This document shows, one piece after another, positions 1 through 9,440 of a DNA stretch of 48,655 bases (within the stretch, counting starts at the first letter, position 1; every line of letters starts with the position of its first letter). The stretch is from contig CBDUQI010000015.1 in the NCBI GenBank assembly GCA_965369325.1, forward strand, positions 1 to 48,655, written 5' to 3'. Position numbers and translations under genes: made by a program. The stretch is from CBDUQI01 sp965369325. Its GTDB lineage: Bacteria > Pseudomonadota > Gammaproteobacteria > Steroidobacterales > JBCBZW01. Under the pieces are notes generated by a model that was not told the origin of the DNA, searched no databases, and saw nothing but the letters and a program-made list of their open reading frames with translations.

Positions 1-147
1 GCGTGGTTTAATGCCCTGGGGAGTCACCCGCGGGCACGATTGCTGGACACTCCAGCGGGCTGCCTATTACTGATCTTTTCAGCGAGTTGGCAGCCACTTG
101 GACGGTTTTGCAGCGCGTCTGGGGCCGTCTGGGTGGTTTTCAAGACC

Positions 148-175
148 TTGACATCCAGTTATTTCCCGCTAAAAT
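148..175 (+). promoter_or_regulatory. Sigma-70-like promoter of groESL
   Basis: A perfect -35 box TTGACA lies at 148-153 and a TAAAAT -10 box at 170-175, with a 16-base spacer. Transcription would begin within or just before the CIRCE element at 177-203, so a repressor bound there would block initiation. The bases to the left (1-147) hold no gene I can support. Confidence 0.7.
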
Positions 176-176
176 T

Positions 177-203
177 CTGGCACTCACTTGACGGGAGTGC
201 TAA
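177..203. promoter_or_regulatory. CIRCE operator (HrcA binding site)
   Basis: Inverted repeat CTGGCACTC - 9 bases - GAGTGCTAA. The right arm matches the CIRCE consensus exactly, the left arm differs from TTAGCACTC at two positions, and the 9-base spacer is canonical. It sits between the promoter and groES, where HrcA is known to repress chaperonin operons. hrcA itself is not in the window. Confidence 0.9.
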
Positions 204-262
204 CAAAACCGTCAGAACCTTTAGTTTTCATACATTTAAACGTTTTCGAAGGAGACGTTGAG

Positions 263-550
263 ATGAGCATTCGTCCTTTGCATGACCGGGTTGTGGTGCG
301 ACGCCAGGAAGAGGAAACCACCTCTGCCGGCGGCATCGTTATTCCGGATTCCGCTACCGAAAAACCCAGCCGGGGTGAAGTAATTGCCGTGGGTAACGGC
401 AAACTTCTCGACACTGGCGAAACCCGCCCGCTTGACCTGAAAGTTGGTGACAACATTCTGTTCGGCAAGTACTCCGGCACCGAAGTGAAGATCGATGGCG
501 ATGACCTCCTCGTAATGCGCGAGGACGACATCATGGCTGTGATCGAGTAA
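263..550 (+). CDS. groES: Co-chaperonin GroES
   Basis: A 95-residue Hsp10 co-chaperonin that caps the GroEL barrel in the cytoplasm and helps fold client proteins. The N-terminus MSIRPLHDRVVVRR and the mobile-loop region with SAGGIV around residue 25 are typical, and the length is that of the family. The start at 263 is set by the upstream GGAGA at 251-255 and by homology; the frame is open further upstream but runs into the CIRCE element. It is co-transcribed with groEL 32 bases downstream. Expression is probably repressed by HrcA through the CIRCE element at 177-203. Confidence 0.97.
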   Translation: MSIRPLHDRVVVRRQEEETTSAGGIVIPDSATEKPSRGEVIAVGNGKLLDTGETRPLDLKVGDNILFGKYSGTEVKIDGDDLLVMREDDIMAVIE

Positions 551-582
551 TACCCGGATTCAAAAGATAGGAGTAATCAGAC

Positions 583-2232
<1,650 letters not shown>

Positions 2233-2280
2233 GGACTGGGCAAGCACCAGTACTTACACGCTCGACGCTTAAAGAGCCTC

Positions 2281-2320
2281 AAAGCCCCGTTCCCCGCAAG
2301 GGGGGCGGGGTTTTGTTTTG
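2281..2320 (+). terminator. Rho-independent terminator of groESL
   Basis: A GC-rich hairpin, with CCCCG at 2285-2289 pairing with CGGGG at 2306-2310 and an inner CCCC/GGGG pairing, is followed by TTTTGTTTTG. It lies about 50 bases after the groEL stop, between groEL and the next gene, consistent with an intrinsic terminator. Confidence 0.8.
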
Positions 2321-2399
2321 TGCCTGGAAAATAGTATCGGCCCGACTTCGCCCGGCATTGGTAGTATCAGTGCTGTTAGAAGCGCTGTGAGGATACGCG

Positions 2400-2795
2400 A
2401 TGGGAATTTGGGCACTGGTGGGCAATCTGCTTTGGCTGACGCTGGGGGCGGGCGTGGTCTGTTTTTTATTCTGGGCGATCGCCGGGGTGTTACTTGCGAT
2501 CACCGTGGTGGGGCTGCCTTTTGCCTTTGCGGCATGGCGCATCGCCCGATTCGCGGCCTTCCCGTTTGGTCAGCGTCTAGTGGATGCGCAGGCCGTCGGT
2601 TCCCACCGGGTTGTCGGCACGAGCCTGGCCAATGTGCTGTGGATGTTGCTGGCCGGCGTGTGGCTGACGTTGTTCCACCTGGTGGCGGGGGTGTTCTACG
2701 TCCTTACTATTATCGGCATTCCTTTCGGCCTGGCGCATTTCAAACTGGCCGGTATCTGCTTTGCTCCGTTGGGTAAGCGTGCGGTCGCCGTTTGA
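2400..2795 (+). CDS. yccF: YccF-family inner membrane protein
   Basis: A 131-residue hydrophobic protein with about four membrane segments. It carries two copies of the family's pattern of a hydrophobic stretch followed by a glycine-proline turn: VVGLPFA near residue 40 and IIGIPFGLAHFKL near residue 105. These match the YccF domain (DUF307) of Escherichia coli YccF, including the C-terminal P-x-G-K/R-R-x-V ending. The biochemical role of the family is not established, so no function beyond an inner-membrane location is claimed. It stands alone between the groEL terminator and the next gene. Confidence 0.85.
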   Translation: MGIWALVGNLLWLTLGAGVVCFLFWAIAGVLLAITVVGLPFAFAAWRIARFAAFPFGQRLVDAQAVGSHRVVGTSLANVLWMLLAGVWLTLFHLVAGVFYVLTIIGIPFGLAHFKLAGICFAPLGKRAVAV

Positions 2796-2869
2796 TCCGT
2801 CGCAGCGGGCACGGTAGCCTGTCACTTATGTAGTCAGCCAGGTAACTGGCGGGAAACGAGAGCGAATTT

Positions 2870-4126
2870 GTGAAACTCCCGGTAAGAACAATAGCCGCCG
2901 TATTGGCGGGCGTTGGTGTGTGCGCCAACGTACATGCGCGAGATCCACTCAGCGAGCTGCCCGAGCAGTTCCCCGCCTCGCTGAACACGCAGGTGGTTCA
3001 GGAGGCGCGGGTCGGCAAGGCGAAAAAAGTCAGCCTTGGCGGTGGCAGCATCACCCTGGGCGTGGTGGGCAAGTTGTTGGGTGAGCCGGAATACGCGCCG
3101 GACGCGGGCATGTGGACACTAAAGAGTGACATTGGCACCAAGGTGCCGATGGAGTGCTGGGTGTTTGAGAAGAAGCGTCCACTTGGCAACGCGCTAAGGC
3201 AGATTCAGGGTCGGGCGCTGGCCGCGATGGAACAGGACACCGAGCGCGCAGTGGCGGTACGCCACCCCTACTTTCTGAGCGGTGGGGCGGTGGCGGGTGG
3301 GCCGTATCTGGCCTCTGAGTGGTTGTACGGCCTGGGCGAAGTAGATGCGCTGGAGATACGCATGCTCAAAGCGCGTGGCGCACATAAGGATGGCGCAACG
3401 ATCGTCTGCTCACATGACGAGGTGGGTTATCACCTGGCGTTCGAGCGGATATTCGACAAGCTGATGAACGACGCTGCTATTAAGAATGACGAGCGCCTGC
3501 CGGAGTATCGGGAGATCTACGCGTTGCATGTGGGTGACCGCCCAATCGGGGTAACCTGGATCGATTTCAACTCCAACGCCGATGGGGTGGTGGATGTGGC
3601 CTACCACAACAGTTACTTCTACGCGGATGCCGATGACAATCCGGTTGCCAGCGACCATCTGCAACTGGAGCGCTCAGGTGCAGATGGTGCGCTACTTTCC
3701 GCGCGCGAACGCCAAGTTGCCAACGGCAAGTTAGGTTACGCGCTGGTGCTAGAGCCCGACGGCGACAACAGCTGGAAGATAGAGGGGGAGATCGCCGGCG
3801 AAGCGGCGAGCGGGGTTGTGAAGGACAGCAACGTTGCGATCAGCGAGTATGGCCAGCGGCTGCTGCTGCAGCGGATCGTCAAGGAGGGGAATAAGAAACA
3901 TCGGACCTTCCACTATTGGCAAACCAGCGTGGAACAAAAGAAGTTTGGCGCCGGCGGCTTCCGACTTGTTCGCAAGTCCTCCAAAAGCCAGATATGGTTT
4001 TCCGTCGGCTCGCTGCGCGGCGTAGGACGCTTCGACAAGCAAGGCTCGTTGGTCGATGGCAAGCTGACCTCCGGTGATACCACCACCGACATGAAGCGGG
4101 TGTGGGTGGGCGGCAAGATGCCGTAG
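2870..4126 (+). CDS. Exported protein of unknown function
   Basis: A 418-residue protein starting at GTG 2870. The first ~24 residues (charged start, hydrophobic core, then VHARD) look like a Sec signal peptide, so it is probably periplasmic. No family was recognised. The middle (about 205-250) contains an acidic, aromatic stretch (VTWIDFNSNADG, then tyrosine-rich), and the C-terminus is lysine-rich with many Trp/Phe residues. Two cysteines, one near residue 75 and one near 180, could pair. The stop codon overlaps the GTG of the next gene (TAGTG), so the two are probably translationally coupled although one is exported and the other is a cytoplasmic ATPase. An alternative is a lipid- or metal-binding periplasmic factor, but nothing visible supports a specific role. 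Confidence 0.75.
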   Translation: MKLPVRTIAAVLAGVGVCANVHARDPLSELPEQFPASLNTQVVQEARVGKAKKVSLGGGSITLGVVGKLLGEPEYAPDAGMWTLKSDIGTKVPMECWVFEKKRPLGNALRQIQGRALAAMEQDTERAVAVRHPYFLSGGAVAGGPYLASEWLYGLGEVDALEIRMLKARGAHKDGATIVCSHDEVGYHLAFERIFDKLMNDAAIKNDERLPEYREIYALHVGDRPIGVTWIDFNSNADGVVDVAYHNSYFYADADDNPVASDHLQLERSGADGALLSARERQVANGKLGYALVLEPDGDNSWKIEGEIAGEAASGVVKDSNVAISEYGQRLLLQRIVKEGNKKHRTFHYWQTSVEQKKFGAGGFRLVRKSSKSQIWFSVGSLRGVGRFDKQGSLVDGKLTSGDTTTDMKRVWVGGKMP

Positions 4127-5286
4127 TGCTTAGCACGTTTGCCGTTTCCAACTACCGCTCGCTGCGTCAGCTTGTGGTGCCACTGGGCCCGTTGAATGTG
4201 GTCACGGGGGCCAACGGCAGTGGCAAGTCCAATCTCTACCGCGCCCTGCGTCTGGTCTCCCAGATCGCCTCCGGCGGCGTGATTTCCTCACTGGCGCGCG
4301 AAGGCGGTTTGCCCTCTACGTTCTGGGCCGGCCCTGAAACGCTCAGCAAACGTATGAAGCAGGGCACGGTACCGGTGCAGGGTGGGCCGCGGCAGGAGGT
4401 GGTGCGCATGCGGCTGGGTTTTGCGGATGAGACCTTCGGCTACTCGATATCTTTAGGGCTGCCCACGCCGCATCAAAGCCAGTTTGCGCTGGACCCGCAA
4501 ATCAAGCGTGAGTGCATCTGGGCCGGGCCGGTGTGTCGTCCGGCCAGTTTGTTGGCCGATCGCAATGGTGCCGTGGTGCGTCTGCGTGAAGGTCGCTCCT
4601 GGGCGGTGGCGAGCGATACGATGCGTGAGTTCGACAGCATGCTGAGCCATGTGTCCGATGCCACAACAGCGCCGGAAATCCTGGCCTTGCGCCGGCGGAT
4701 GACCGGTTGGCGTTTCTACGATCAGTTTCGTACCGACGAGCGGGCGCCCTCGCGTACGCCGCAGTTGGGCACGCGTACGGCGGTGTTGCATCACGACGGC
4801 CGCGATCTAGCGGCTGCGTTGCAGACGATTCGGGAAATCGGGGATGCGCGTGCACTGAACGATGCGGTAAGCGATGCTTTTCCGGGCGCTCGTGTGGATG
4901 TGCAGGTGCGCGATGATGCCTGGTTCAGCGTGGTGCTGCATCAACATGGTTTGCTGCGCCCGTTGGCCGCCAGCGAGTTCTCCGACGGTACGCTGCGCTA
5001 CCTGTTGCTGGTGGCGGCGTTGCTAACGCCGCGCCCGCCGGAACTGATGGTGTTGAACGAGCCGGAAACCAGCCTGCATCCTGATCTGCTGCCAGCACTG
5101 GCGCGGTTGATTGGCGCGGCGGCTGTGCATTCGCAAGTGTGGGTGGTGTCGCATGCGGCACGTTTGATCGCGGCGCTTAAAGAATTGCCTGGTTGTCAGC
5201 TGATTGGTCTGGACAAGCAACTGGGTGAAACTCAGTTGGCAGGCTTTGATGAACTCAGTCTGCCGCCGTGGACGTGGCCGGACTAA
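4126..5286 (+). CDS. AAA/SMC-like ATPase (COG4637-type predicted ATPase)
   Basis: A 386-residue ATPase. The preferred start is the GTG at 4126, which overlaps the previous stop (TAGTG) and gives the N-terminus LSTFAVSNYRSL typical of RecF/SMC-like proteins; the frame is open a few codons upstream. Walker A GANGSGKS spans residues 28-35. A signature-like FSDGTLRYL, a Walker B LMVLNEPETSLHP and a switch VVSHA follow in order near the C-terminus, as in AAA_21/OLD-type ATPases. The compact size with no long coiled coil and no Toprim nuclease fits the predicted-ATPase group COG4637 rather than RecF. Function unknown; a stand-alone defence ATPase is possible, but no partner nuclease is adjacent. 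Confidence 0.82.
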   Translation: MLSTFAVSNYRSLRQLVVPLGPLNVVTGANGSGKSNLYRALRLVSQIASGGVISSLAREGGLPSTFWAGPETLSKRMKQGTVPVQGGPRQEVVRMRLGFADETFGYSISLGLPTPHQSQFALDPQIKRECIWAGPVCRPASLLADRNGAVVRLREGRSWAVASDTMREFDSMLSHVSDATTAPEILALRRRMTGWRFYDQFRTDERAPSRTPQLGTRTAVLHHDGRDLAAALQTIREIGDARALNDAVSDAFPGARVDVQVRDDAWFSVVLHQHGLLRPLAASEFSDGTLRYLLLVAALLTPRPPELMVLNEPETSLHPDLLPALARLIGAAAVHSQVWVVSHAARLIAALKELPGCQLIGLDKQLGETQLAGFDELSLPPWTWPD

Positions 5287-5391
5287 GGCGGCTGATCGCC
5301 GCGGCACACCGGGGCGTTGGCATCCGGCGTCTCACGGCCCATTGTGGAAGTTGCCGCCGACAGGCCGGATCCCTCGTGATATGTTCATGTT

Positions 5392-6123
5392 ATGAATACT
5401 CTGTACGATAAAATTGGTCTGAACTACGCAAATCTTCGTAAACCCGACCCTAGAATAGCGAGGAGAATTGAGGCTGCTCTGGGAAGTGCAAAAACCGTTT
5501 TGAATGTCGGAGCGGGCGCGGGCTCATACGAACCTTCAAGTAAGATAATCACCGCCGTCGAACCTTCCGCTGAGATGATACAGCAGCGTCCCGTTTCAAA
5601 TACTACGGTCATTCAGGGCATCGCAGAAGATCTTCCTTACGAGGACAAAACCTTTGATGCGTCAATGGCCGTTCTAACTATTCATCACTGGTCTGACCAG
5701 GAAAGAGGTGTCATGGAGATGCGACGCGTGACACGGGACAAAGTTGTTTTTCTAACCTATGACCCTTCATTCCGTGGGTTCTGGCTTGCCGATTATTTGC
5801 CAGCACTTGTAACTTTAGATGAAGGGCAGATGCCTCATATAGCGAATTACGAGAAATGGTTGGGTGCGGTAAAGATCTCTCCGGTGCAAATTCCGCACGA
5901 CTGCTCGGATGGTTTTTTAGCGGCTTACTGGAGACGGCCTGCAGCTTATCTGGAAGAAAGAGTTCGTGCTGCGATATCGTCTTTTTGGGCATTGGGTGAC
6001 GTTTCCGGAGGATTAGAAAAGCTCGAATCGGATTTGAATAGCGGTGTTTGGGAGCAACGTTACTCTGATCTGATTAATCTCGACGAATTGGACTGTGGCT
6101 ATAGATTGGTCGAAACCAATTGA
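5392..6123 (+). CDS. Class I SAM-dependent methyltransferase
   Basis: A 243-residue predicted methyltransferase of the Methyltransf_11 type. Motif I VLNVGAGAGSYE is at about residues 37-48, followed by TAVEPSAEM (the acidic ribose-binding residue) and the motif-IV region MAVLTIHHWSD near residue 100. Substrate unknown; the middle and C-terminal parts, rich in Trp/Tyr, probably form the substrate lid. A/T-ending codons are common here, unlike in the genes on the left, and the gene opens the A+T-richer accessory stretch that runs to about 11.6 kb. It has no obvious operon partner: the following lipoprotein is 124 bases away. Confidence 0.85.
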   Translation: MNTLYDKIGLNYANLRKPDPRIARRIEAALGSAKTVLNVGAGAGSYEPSSKIITAVEPSAEMIQQRPVSNTTVIQGIAEDLPYEDKTFDASMAVLTIHHWSDQERGVMEMRRVTRDKVVFLTYDPSFRGFWLADYLPALVTLDEGQMPHIANYEKWLGAVKISPVQIPHDCSDGFLAAYWRRPAAYLEERVRAAISSFWALGDVSGGLEKLESDLNSGVWEQRYSDLINLDELDCGYRLVETN

Positions 6124-6247
6124 AGTAAGTCAGTCGTTGTTGTCCGCCGCTTCCGCCTGTCCGCTCAGACCGCAGTCTGGTCGGCGATTTCTAACCGACG
6201 GTCGCGGTAGCAGCGATCCTCGCCTTCGATCCATATGGAGAGTTTCC

Positions 6248-6697
6248 TTGAGGTACGTATTTTCAAGGTCATTGGCCGTTCTGCTTGCTGCCTTCATGTC
6301 GGTAGGTTGTTCGAATGGTGAACAGGGCGCGGAGAAGCGAGCTGCCGCAGAAACTGGGCAAGTCGACGTAACGGCGCTCACGCGTCACTGTTATCGGAAC
6401 GAGTATCCGTTCGATGGCGAACCAGAACAGAAGGATGTCCAAACGTTGACCCTCGAAATCGATGGGAAGCGCGTTGTAGGCGAGTACAACTGGCTACCTG
6501 CTTTCAAGGACAAACGCGTCGGACGATTCGAGGGTTCAATTGATGGCCAGTCAGCTACGGTGACCTACGAGTACACCCAGGAAGGCCAATCGGCGGTAGC
6601 TACGATCTCAATTAGATTGGAGCCAGAACAGGTGGTGGTTGAGGGAGGAGAGCCCGAGCTTGGACTCAATGCAACGATAGCTAAAGAGGGTTGTTGA
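6248..6697 (+). CDS. Small predicted lipoprotein of unknown function
   Basis: The reading frame is open well upstream, but the TTG at 6248, 7 bases after GGAG (6237-6240 region), gives a classic lipoprotein signal: LRYVFSRSL, a hydrophobic core, then the lipobox SVGC. The mature 125-residue part has a Cys near its start and another at the C-terminal end (EGC), and a beta-rich pattern (DGKRVVGEYNW, SIDGQSATVTYEY, ATISIRLE), so a small beta-barrel or META/DUF-like fold is likely. No family was recognised. It is convergent with the AhpD-like gene, with a dispersed repeat between them. Confidence 0.65.
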   Translation: MRYVFSRSLAVLLAAFMSVGCSNGEQGAEKRAAAETGQVDVTALTRHCYRNEYPFDGEPEQKDVQTLTLEIDGKRVVGEYNWLPAFKDKRVGRFEGSIDGQSATVTYEYTQEGQSAVATISIRLEPEQVVVEGGEPELGLNATIAKEGC

Positions 6698-6716
6698 ACC
6701 AGGTGGCTGGCGACTC

Positions 6717-6770
6717 GTGACCGATAGCGGCGGTCTGCGTTAGGATTGACAACCGAAGGTTAACGACCCA
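6717..6770. repeat. Dispersed intergenic repeat, copy 1
   Basis: A 54-base intergenic segment beginning GTGACCGATAGCGGCGGTCT and ending GGTTAACGACCCA. Its 3' ~44 bases recur at 11003-11047 with only a few mismatches, and its first 18 bases recur exactly at 9091-9108. It lies between the convergent ends of the lipoprotein and AhpD-like genes. Confidence 0.75.
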
Positions 6771-6783
6771 ATCCGGAAGCTCG

Positions 6784-7335
6784 CTACTTCGCAAAGCCCA
6801 TTTCCTCTCCCCATGCAAGATATGAGTTTAGTGGCTCGTGTTCATCCTCCCCAGCTGCCTCTGCGGCCGGTGAGCATCCGGTGCCTTCTACAAGGCGATT
6901 CATAAAGTTAAAAAGCGCGCAAACTGTTACTGCATCGTAGAGCGCGCGTTCGTCCCAACCCGCATCAAAAACGGCTTTCGCGTCGCTTGGCGTGACCCGG
7001 CTTGGAGAAGTCGTTAGTTTGGCGGCGTAGTAAAGTAGAGGCTTCAGCTTCTCAGGAACATCCGCAGTTTCTAGATCATGCTGCATTTGGTCGAACAGAT
7101 TCTTGTCGATACCAAATGTGCTGGCTATTGTGGAGTGCGCTCCATAACAGTACTCACAGGCGTTGGTGCCAGAGACGTGCGCCGCAATCATCTCCCGCTC
7201 TCCCGGCGTTAGCGGCGATTCTCCACGCAGAATGACGTCGTGCAACTCTAACAATGCTCTAGTGCCGAGCGGAAATTTCATGAACACATCTGACAGATCG
7301 GGCGGATTAGGAAGCGAAGGGAATTTGGCATCCAT
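6784..7335 (-). CDS. AhpD-like / carboxymuconolactone-decarboxylase-family protein
   Basis: A 183-residue member of the AhpD-like (CMD) superfamily, probably a peroxidase-related thiol enzyme. The redox motif C60-E-Y-C63 followed by G-A-H67 is present, together with the preceding LTPGEREMIAAHVSG helix that is typical of the family. The second half (residues 95-140) has the usual helical repeat with VTPSDAKAVFDAGWDE. The start overlaps the stop of the dioxygenase gene by one base (TAATG on the minus strand), so the two are translationally coupled and probably act in one pathway. Regulation is likely by the divergent TetR regulator. Confidence 0.85.
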   Translation of the reverse strand: MDAKFPSLPNPPDLSDVFMKFPLGTRALLELHDVILRGESPLTPGEREMIAAHVSGTNACEYCYGAHSTIASTFGIDKNLFDQMQHDLETADVPEKLKPLLYYAAKLTTSPSRVTPSDAKAVFDAGWDERALYDAVTVCALFNFMNRLVEGTGCSPAAEAAGEDEHEPLNSYLAWGEEMGFAK

Positions 7336-8207
7336 TATGGAGTTCCTTGTTGTTTGGTGCGGCTGCGCTCGAACAACACAGCCGGGCTGCCGTATTCGTA
7401 ATACCCCAACGGTCCCGCAAAAAGGTTATCGTCATAATAGGAATACAGATCATAACCGAGTAGCTTGCGGGCTCGCTCGGGCCACTCACGCGCTTGATCA
7501 ACTGTCGTGTGAAGAAAGTGATTCTCCTGCGTGCGCAGCCAACCGAGAACGTAGGATGTCACAATCGCTCTGCGTCGGGCGCCGCTAGTATTCGTGCCCC
7601 CTCCGTGCAGCGTCTTCCCGGAGACAAATACAGCGCTACCAGCGCGCATAGTGGCATGGGCAATTTCCTCAAGTCTCGGTGCACGACTAGGGTCGTTCCA
7701 CAGATGGCTTCCGGGGACAACCCGTGTTGCTCCATTGTCAATAGTAAACTCCGTCCCGGCCACCATCACGTTAAATTGCAGCAGACGATCGGGCATCCAG
7801 AAGTGCGCAGGCCAGATCATGTCATCCACATGCAGTTCTTGCGCCGTTTCGCCGCCATGTATTTCAATAATCTCACTCGAATTCAGCAGATAGTGACCAC
7901 AACTGGGTGCCAGGAAATGATCCATAACACCTAACAGTCGGTTGTCTGTCATCAGGTCAATGTAGTTACTTGCTTTGCTGACAAGGCCGTTCAGCCGCAC
8001 AGTCTTGCGTCCCAGAAATTCAATTGCTTCTGGCTCCCCATAGTCGTAAGGGATGTAAGAGTCGATGGACGTTTGAACCGAAGCATTGAATTCAGTCAGC
8101 CAACTTTGATCGACAAAATCGTCGACGATGGCGGCGCCATATTGTTCCACGACCTCCACAATATCTGGCACGGAACAGTTGGAACGCAAATGTGAAATTT
8201 CGGCCAT
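7335..8207 (-). CDS. Phytanoyl-CoA dioxygenase (PhyH)-family protein
   Basis: A 290-residue predicted Fe(II)/2-oxoglutarate dioxygenase. The iron ligands are visible as H126-V-D128 and H201 (GKTLHGGG), with arginines at 211-213 available to hold 2-oxoglutarate; NGATRVVPGSH at 158-168 is the PhyH-type strand-turn. Substrate unknown. It is the first gene of a two-gene unit with the AhpD-like gene (TAATG overlap) and is read divergently from the TetR regulator, with a GGAG-type ribosome site 8-10 bases before the ATG. The palindrome at 8240-8255 lies in its promoter region. Confidence 0.88.
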   Translation of the reverse strand: MAEISHLRSNCSVPDIVEVVEQYGAAIVDDFVDQSWLTEFNASVQTSIDSYIPYDYGEPEAIEFLGRKTVRLNGLVSKASNYIDLMTDNRLLGVMDHFLAPSCGHYLLNSSEIIEIHGGETAQELHVDDMIWPAHFWMPDRLLQFNVMVAGTEFTIDNGATRVVPGSHLWNDPSRAPRLEEIAHATMRAGSAVFVSGKTLHGGGTNTSGARRRAIVTSYVLGWLRTQENHFLHTTVDQAREWPERARKLLGYDLYSYYDDNLFAGPLGYYEYGSPAVLFERSRTKQQGTP

Positions 8208-8239
8208 TGGCTATCTCCAGGAGAATTGGAAGATAACTA

Positions 8240-8255
8240 TCTGTCGGTTGACAGA
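8240..8255. promoter_or_regulatory. Candidate TetR operator
   Basis: A perfect inverted repeat TCTGTC-GGTT-GACAGA in the gap between the divergent PhyH-like and TetR genes. Its size and position fit an autoregulatory TetR site that would control both directions. Assignment to this regulator is inferred from position. Confidence 0.6.
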
Positions 8256-8304
8256 ATAATACAAATCACAGAAAATGATATTCGTCCAATTTGGTTGTTT
8301 CTAT

Positions 8305-8931
8305 ATGACGCGCCCGGCGAAAAAACTGTCACCGTACAGGAAAACTAAGCGGCTGAAGGCCCACGAGAGGCGGCCACTGATAGTCAAGGCGGCGCAATCA
8401 ATCTTGCTGTCGCAGGGTTTCGCCGCACTTACGTTGAGAAATACGGCAGAAGCCGCAGATGTCAGAATGGCGACCCTCCAGTACTACTTTCCTAACCGCG
8501 AACTGCTCTTTCAGTCGGCGTTTCAGTGCGTTGCCGACAAAGCTTGGGCGGAGGTCATCGAGCAGCTTGAGGGCACTAAGGGGGCAAGCCCTGAACTTCG
8601 CCTGCGTTGTTTTTTGCAAGGGATCTGCGCGACAAGTACGAACGCAGAACTGGTTGGATTTTTCATTGAGTTGTGGGCAGCTGCGAGAGTACATGACTAC
8701 GCGGCCGAAATTATGCAAAGCTACTATACCGATGTCGTCACTCTGCTGACTAAGCTCACACGAGAGGCGAACCCCGTTCACACGGCGAAAGAGAGCCGGC
8801 AGCGAGCGATAATCGTTATTTCAATGATCGAGGGTTTGACGCTGTTCAAGCAAATGGACGGTCGTGTAAAACGCCGACCAAAGGTCCCTAACAGTAAAGT
8901 GCTGGAAGCAATGATGACGATGCTCGGATGA
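8305..8931 (+). CDS. TetR/AcrR-family transcriptional regulator
   Basis: A TetR-type repressor of 208 residues. The helix-turn-helix region reads TLRNTAEAADVRMATLQYYFPNRELLF, with the family's hallmark YYFPN at the recognition helix; the rest is the helical ligand-binding and dimerisation domain. I prefer the ATG at 8305 (MTRPAKKL) because the ten residues added by the ATG at 8275 are hydrophobic and unlike a DNA-binding protein; neither has a clear ribosome site. It is divergent from the PhyH/AhpD-like pair and most likely represses that pair and itself. Ligand unknown. Confidence 0.88.
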   Translation: MTRPAKKLSPYRKTKRLKAHERRPLIVKAAQSILLSQGFAALTLRNTAEAADVRMATLQYYFPNRELLFQSAFQCVADKAWAEVIEQLEGTKGASPELRLRCFLQGICATSTNAELVGFFIELWAAARVHDYAAEIMQSYYTDVVTLLTKLTREANPVHTAKESRQRAIIVISMIEGLTLFKQMDGRVKRRPKVPNSKVLEAMMTMLG

Positions 8932-9090
8932 CGACGAGCGGCCTATCGTGATTTTTTCACTCCTGCAATGGCCCCCAACCAAGCCGGAGTGGTCAAACCC
9001 GAATGACGGCTTTTGGCCGGCTGGGAACGAAACGCGACCACTGCTGATTCGCCGGTCCTCGCCTGATGCGAAGTTACCTCAACGACTGGT

Positions 9091-9108
9091 TGTGACCGAT
9101 AGCGGCGG
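9091..9108. repeat. Dispersed intergenic repeat, partial copy 2
   Basis: The 18 bases GTGACCGATAGCGGCGGT are identical to the first 18 bases of the copy at 6717. The rest of the repeat is absent here; the sequence diverges into GTCGACTAGAC. It lies downstream of the TetR gene. Confidence 0.6.
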
Positions 9109-9122
9109 TGTCGACTAGACTC

Positions 9123-9157
9123 GGCGAATGGCGAATGGCGAATGGCGAATGGCGAAT
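9123..9157. repeat. Heptamer tandem repeat (GGCGAAT)5
   Basis: Five perfect head-to-tail copies of GGCGAAT, followed by a degenerate GGCGACT. It lies in the non-coding gap between the TetR gene and the GNAT remnant. As the unit is 7 bases, copy number could vary by slippage. Confidence 0.9.
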
Positions 9158-9277
9158 GGCGACTCGAAGCAAACAAATCACTGCAGCGAAAACAGGGATA
9201 AATCGATGTACAGAAGCTTGCTACTATTATCGATAGTCTGCGTTACCACATTTGCGTCGACGATCGCAATAGGATAA

Positions 9278-9436
9278 TCGGCTTATCCTTTTGTCGAAGA
9301 TGGTTTCTCGGTCCCCGCTGTTTTGGAAACGTCGGAGTTTCGCCTGCGCATGTTGACAATCGACGATGTCGACAAAGACTACGCTGCAGTCATGCCGAGC
9401 GTTGAGCACTTGAGTAAGATCTGGGTGATTAAGTGA
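9278..9436 (+). pseudogene. N-terminal fragment of a GNAT-type acetyltransferase
   Basis: An open stretch after the stop codon at 9275-9277 reads about 52 residues. It contains YPFVEDGFSVPAVLET, FRLRMLTIDDVDKDYAAVM and SVEHLSKIW, which resemble the start of GNAT N-acetyltransferases (a conserved FRLRPLT...DYAAVM...VEHL pattern). It then ends at TGA 9434-9436 with no acetyl-CoA-binding domain. No start codon fits. In the same frame just upstream, 9206-9277 encodes a short signal-like peptide ending at TAA. This looks like a decayed or recombined gene end rather than a working gene. The frame call is by eye. Confidence 0.6.
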
Positions 9437-9440
9437 TGAG

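Noticed and set aside
40..261. Open frame upstream of groES
   Set aside because: It runs through the promoter and CIRCE element and has no domain; the groES start is at 263.
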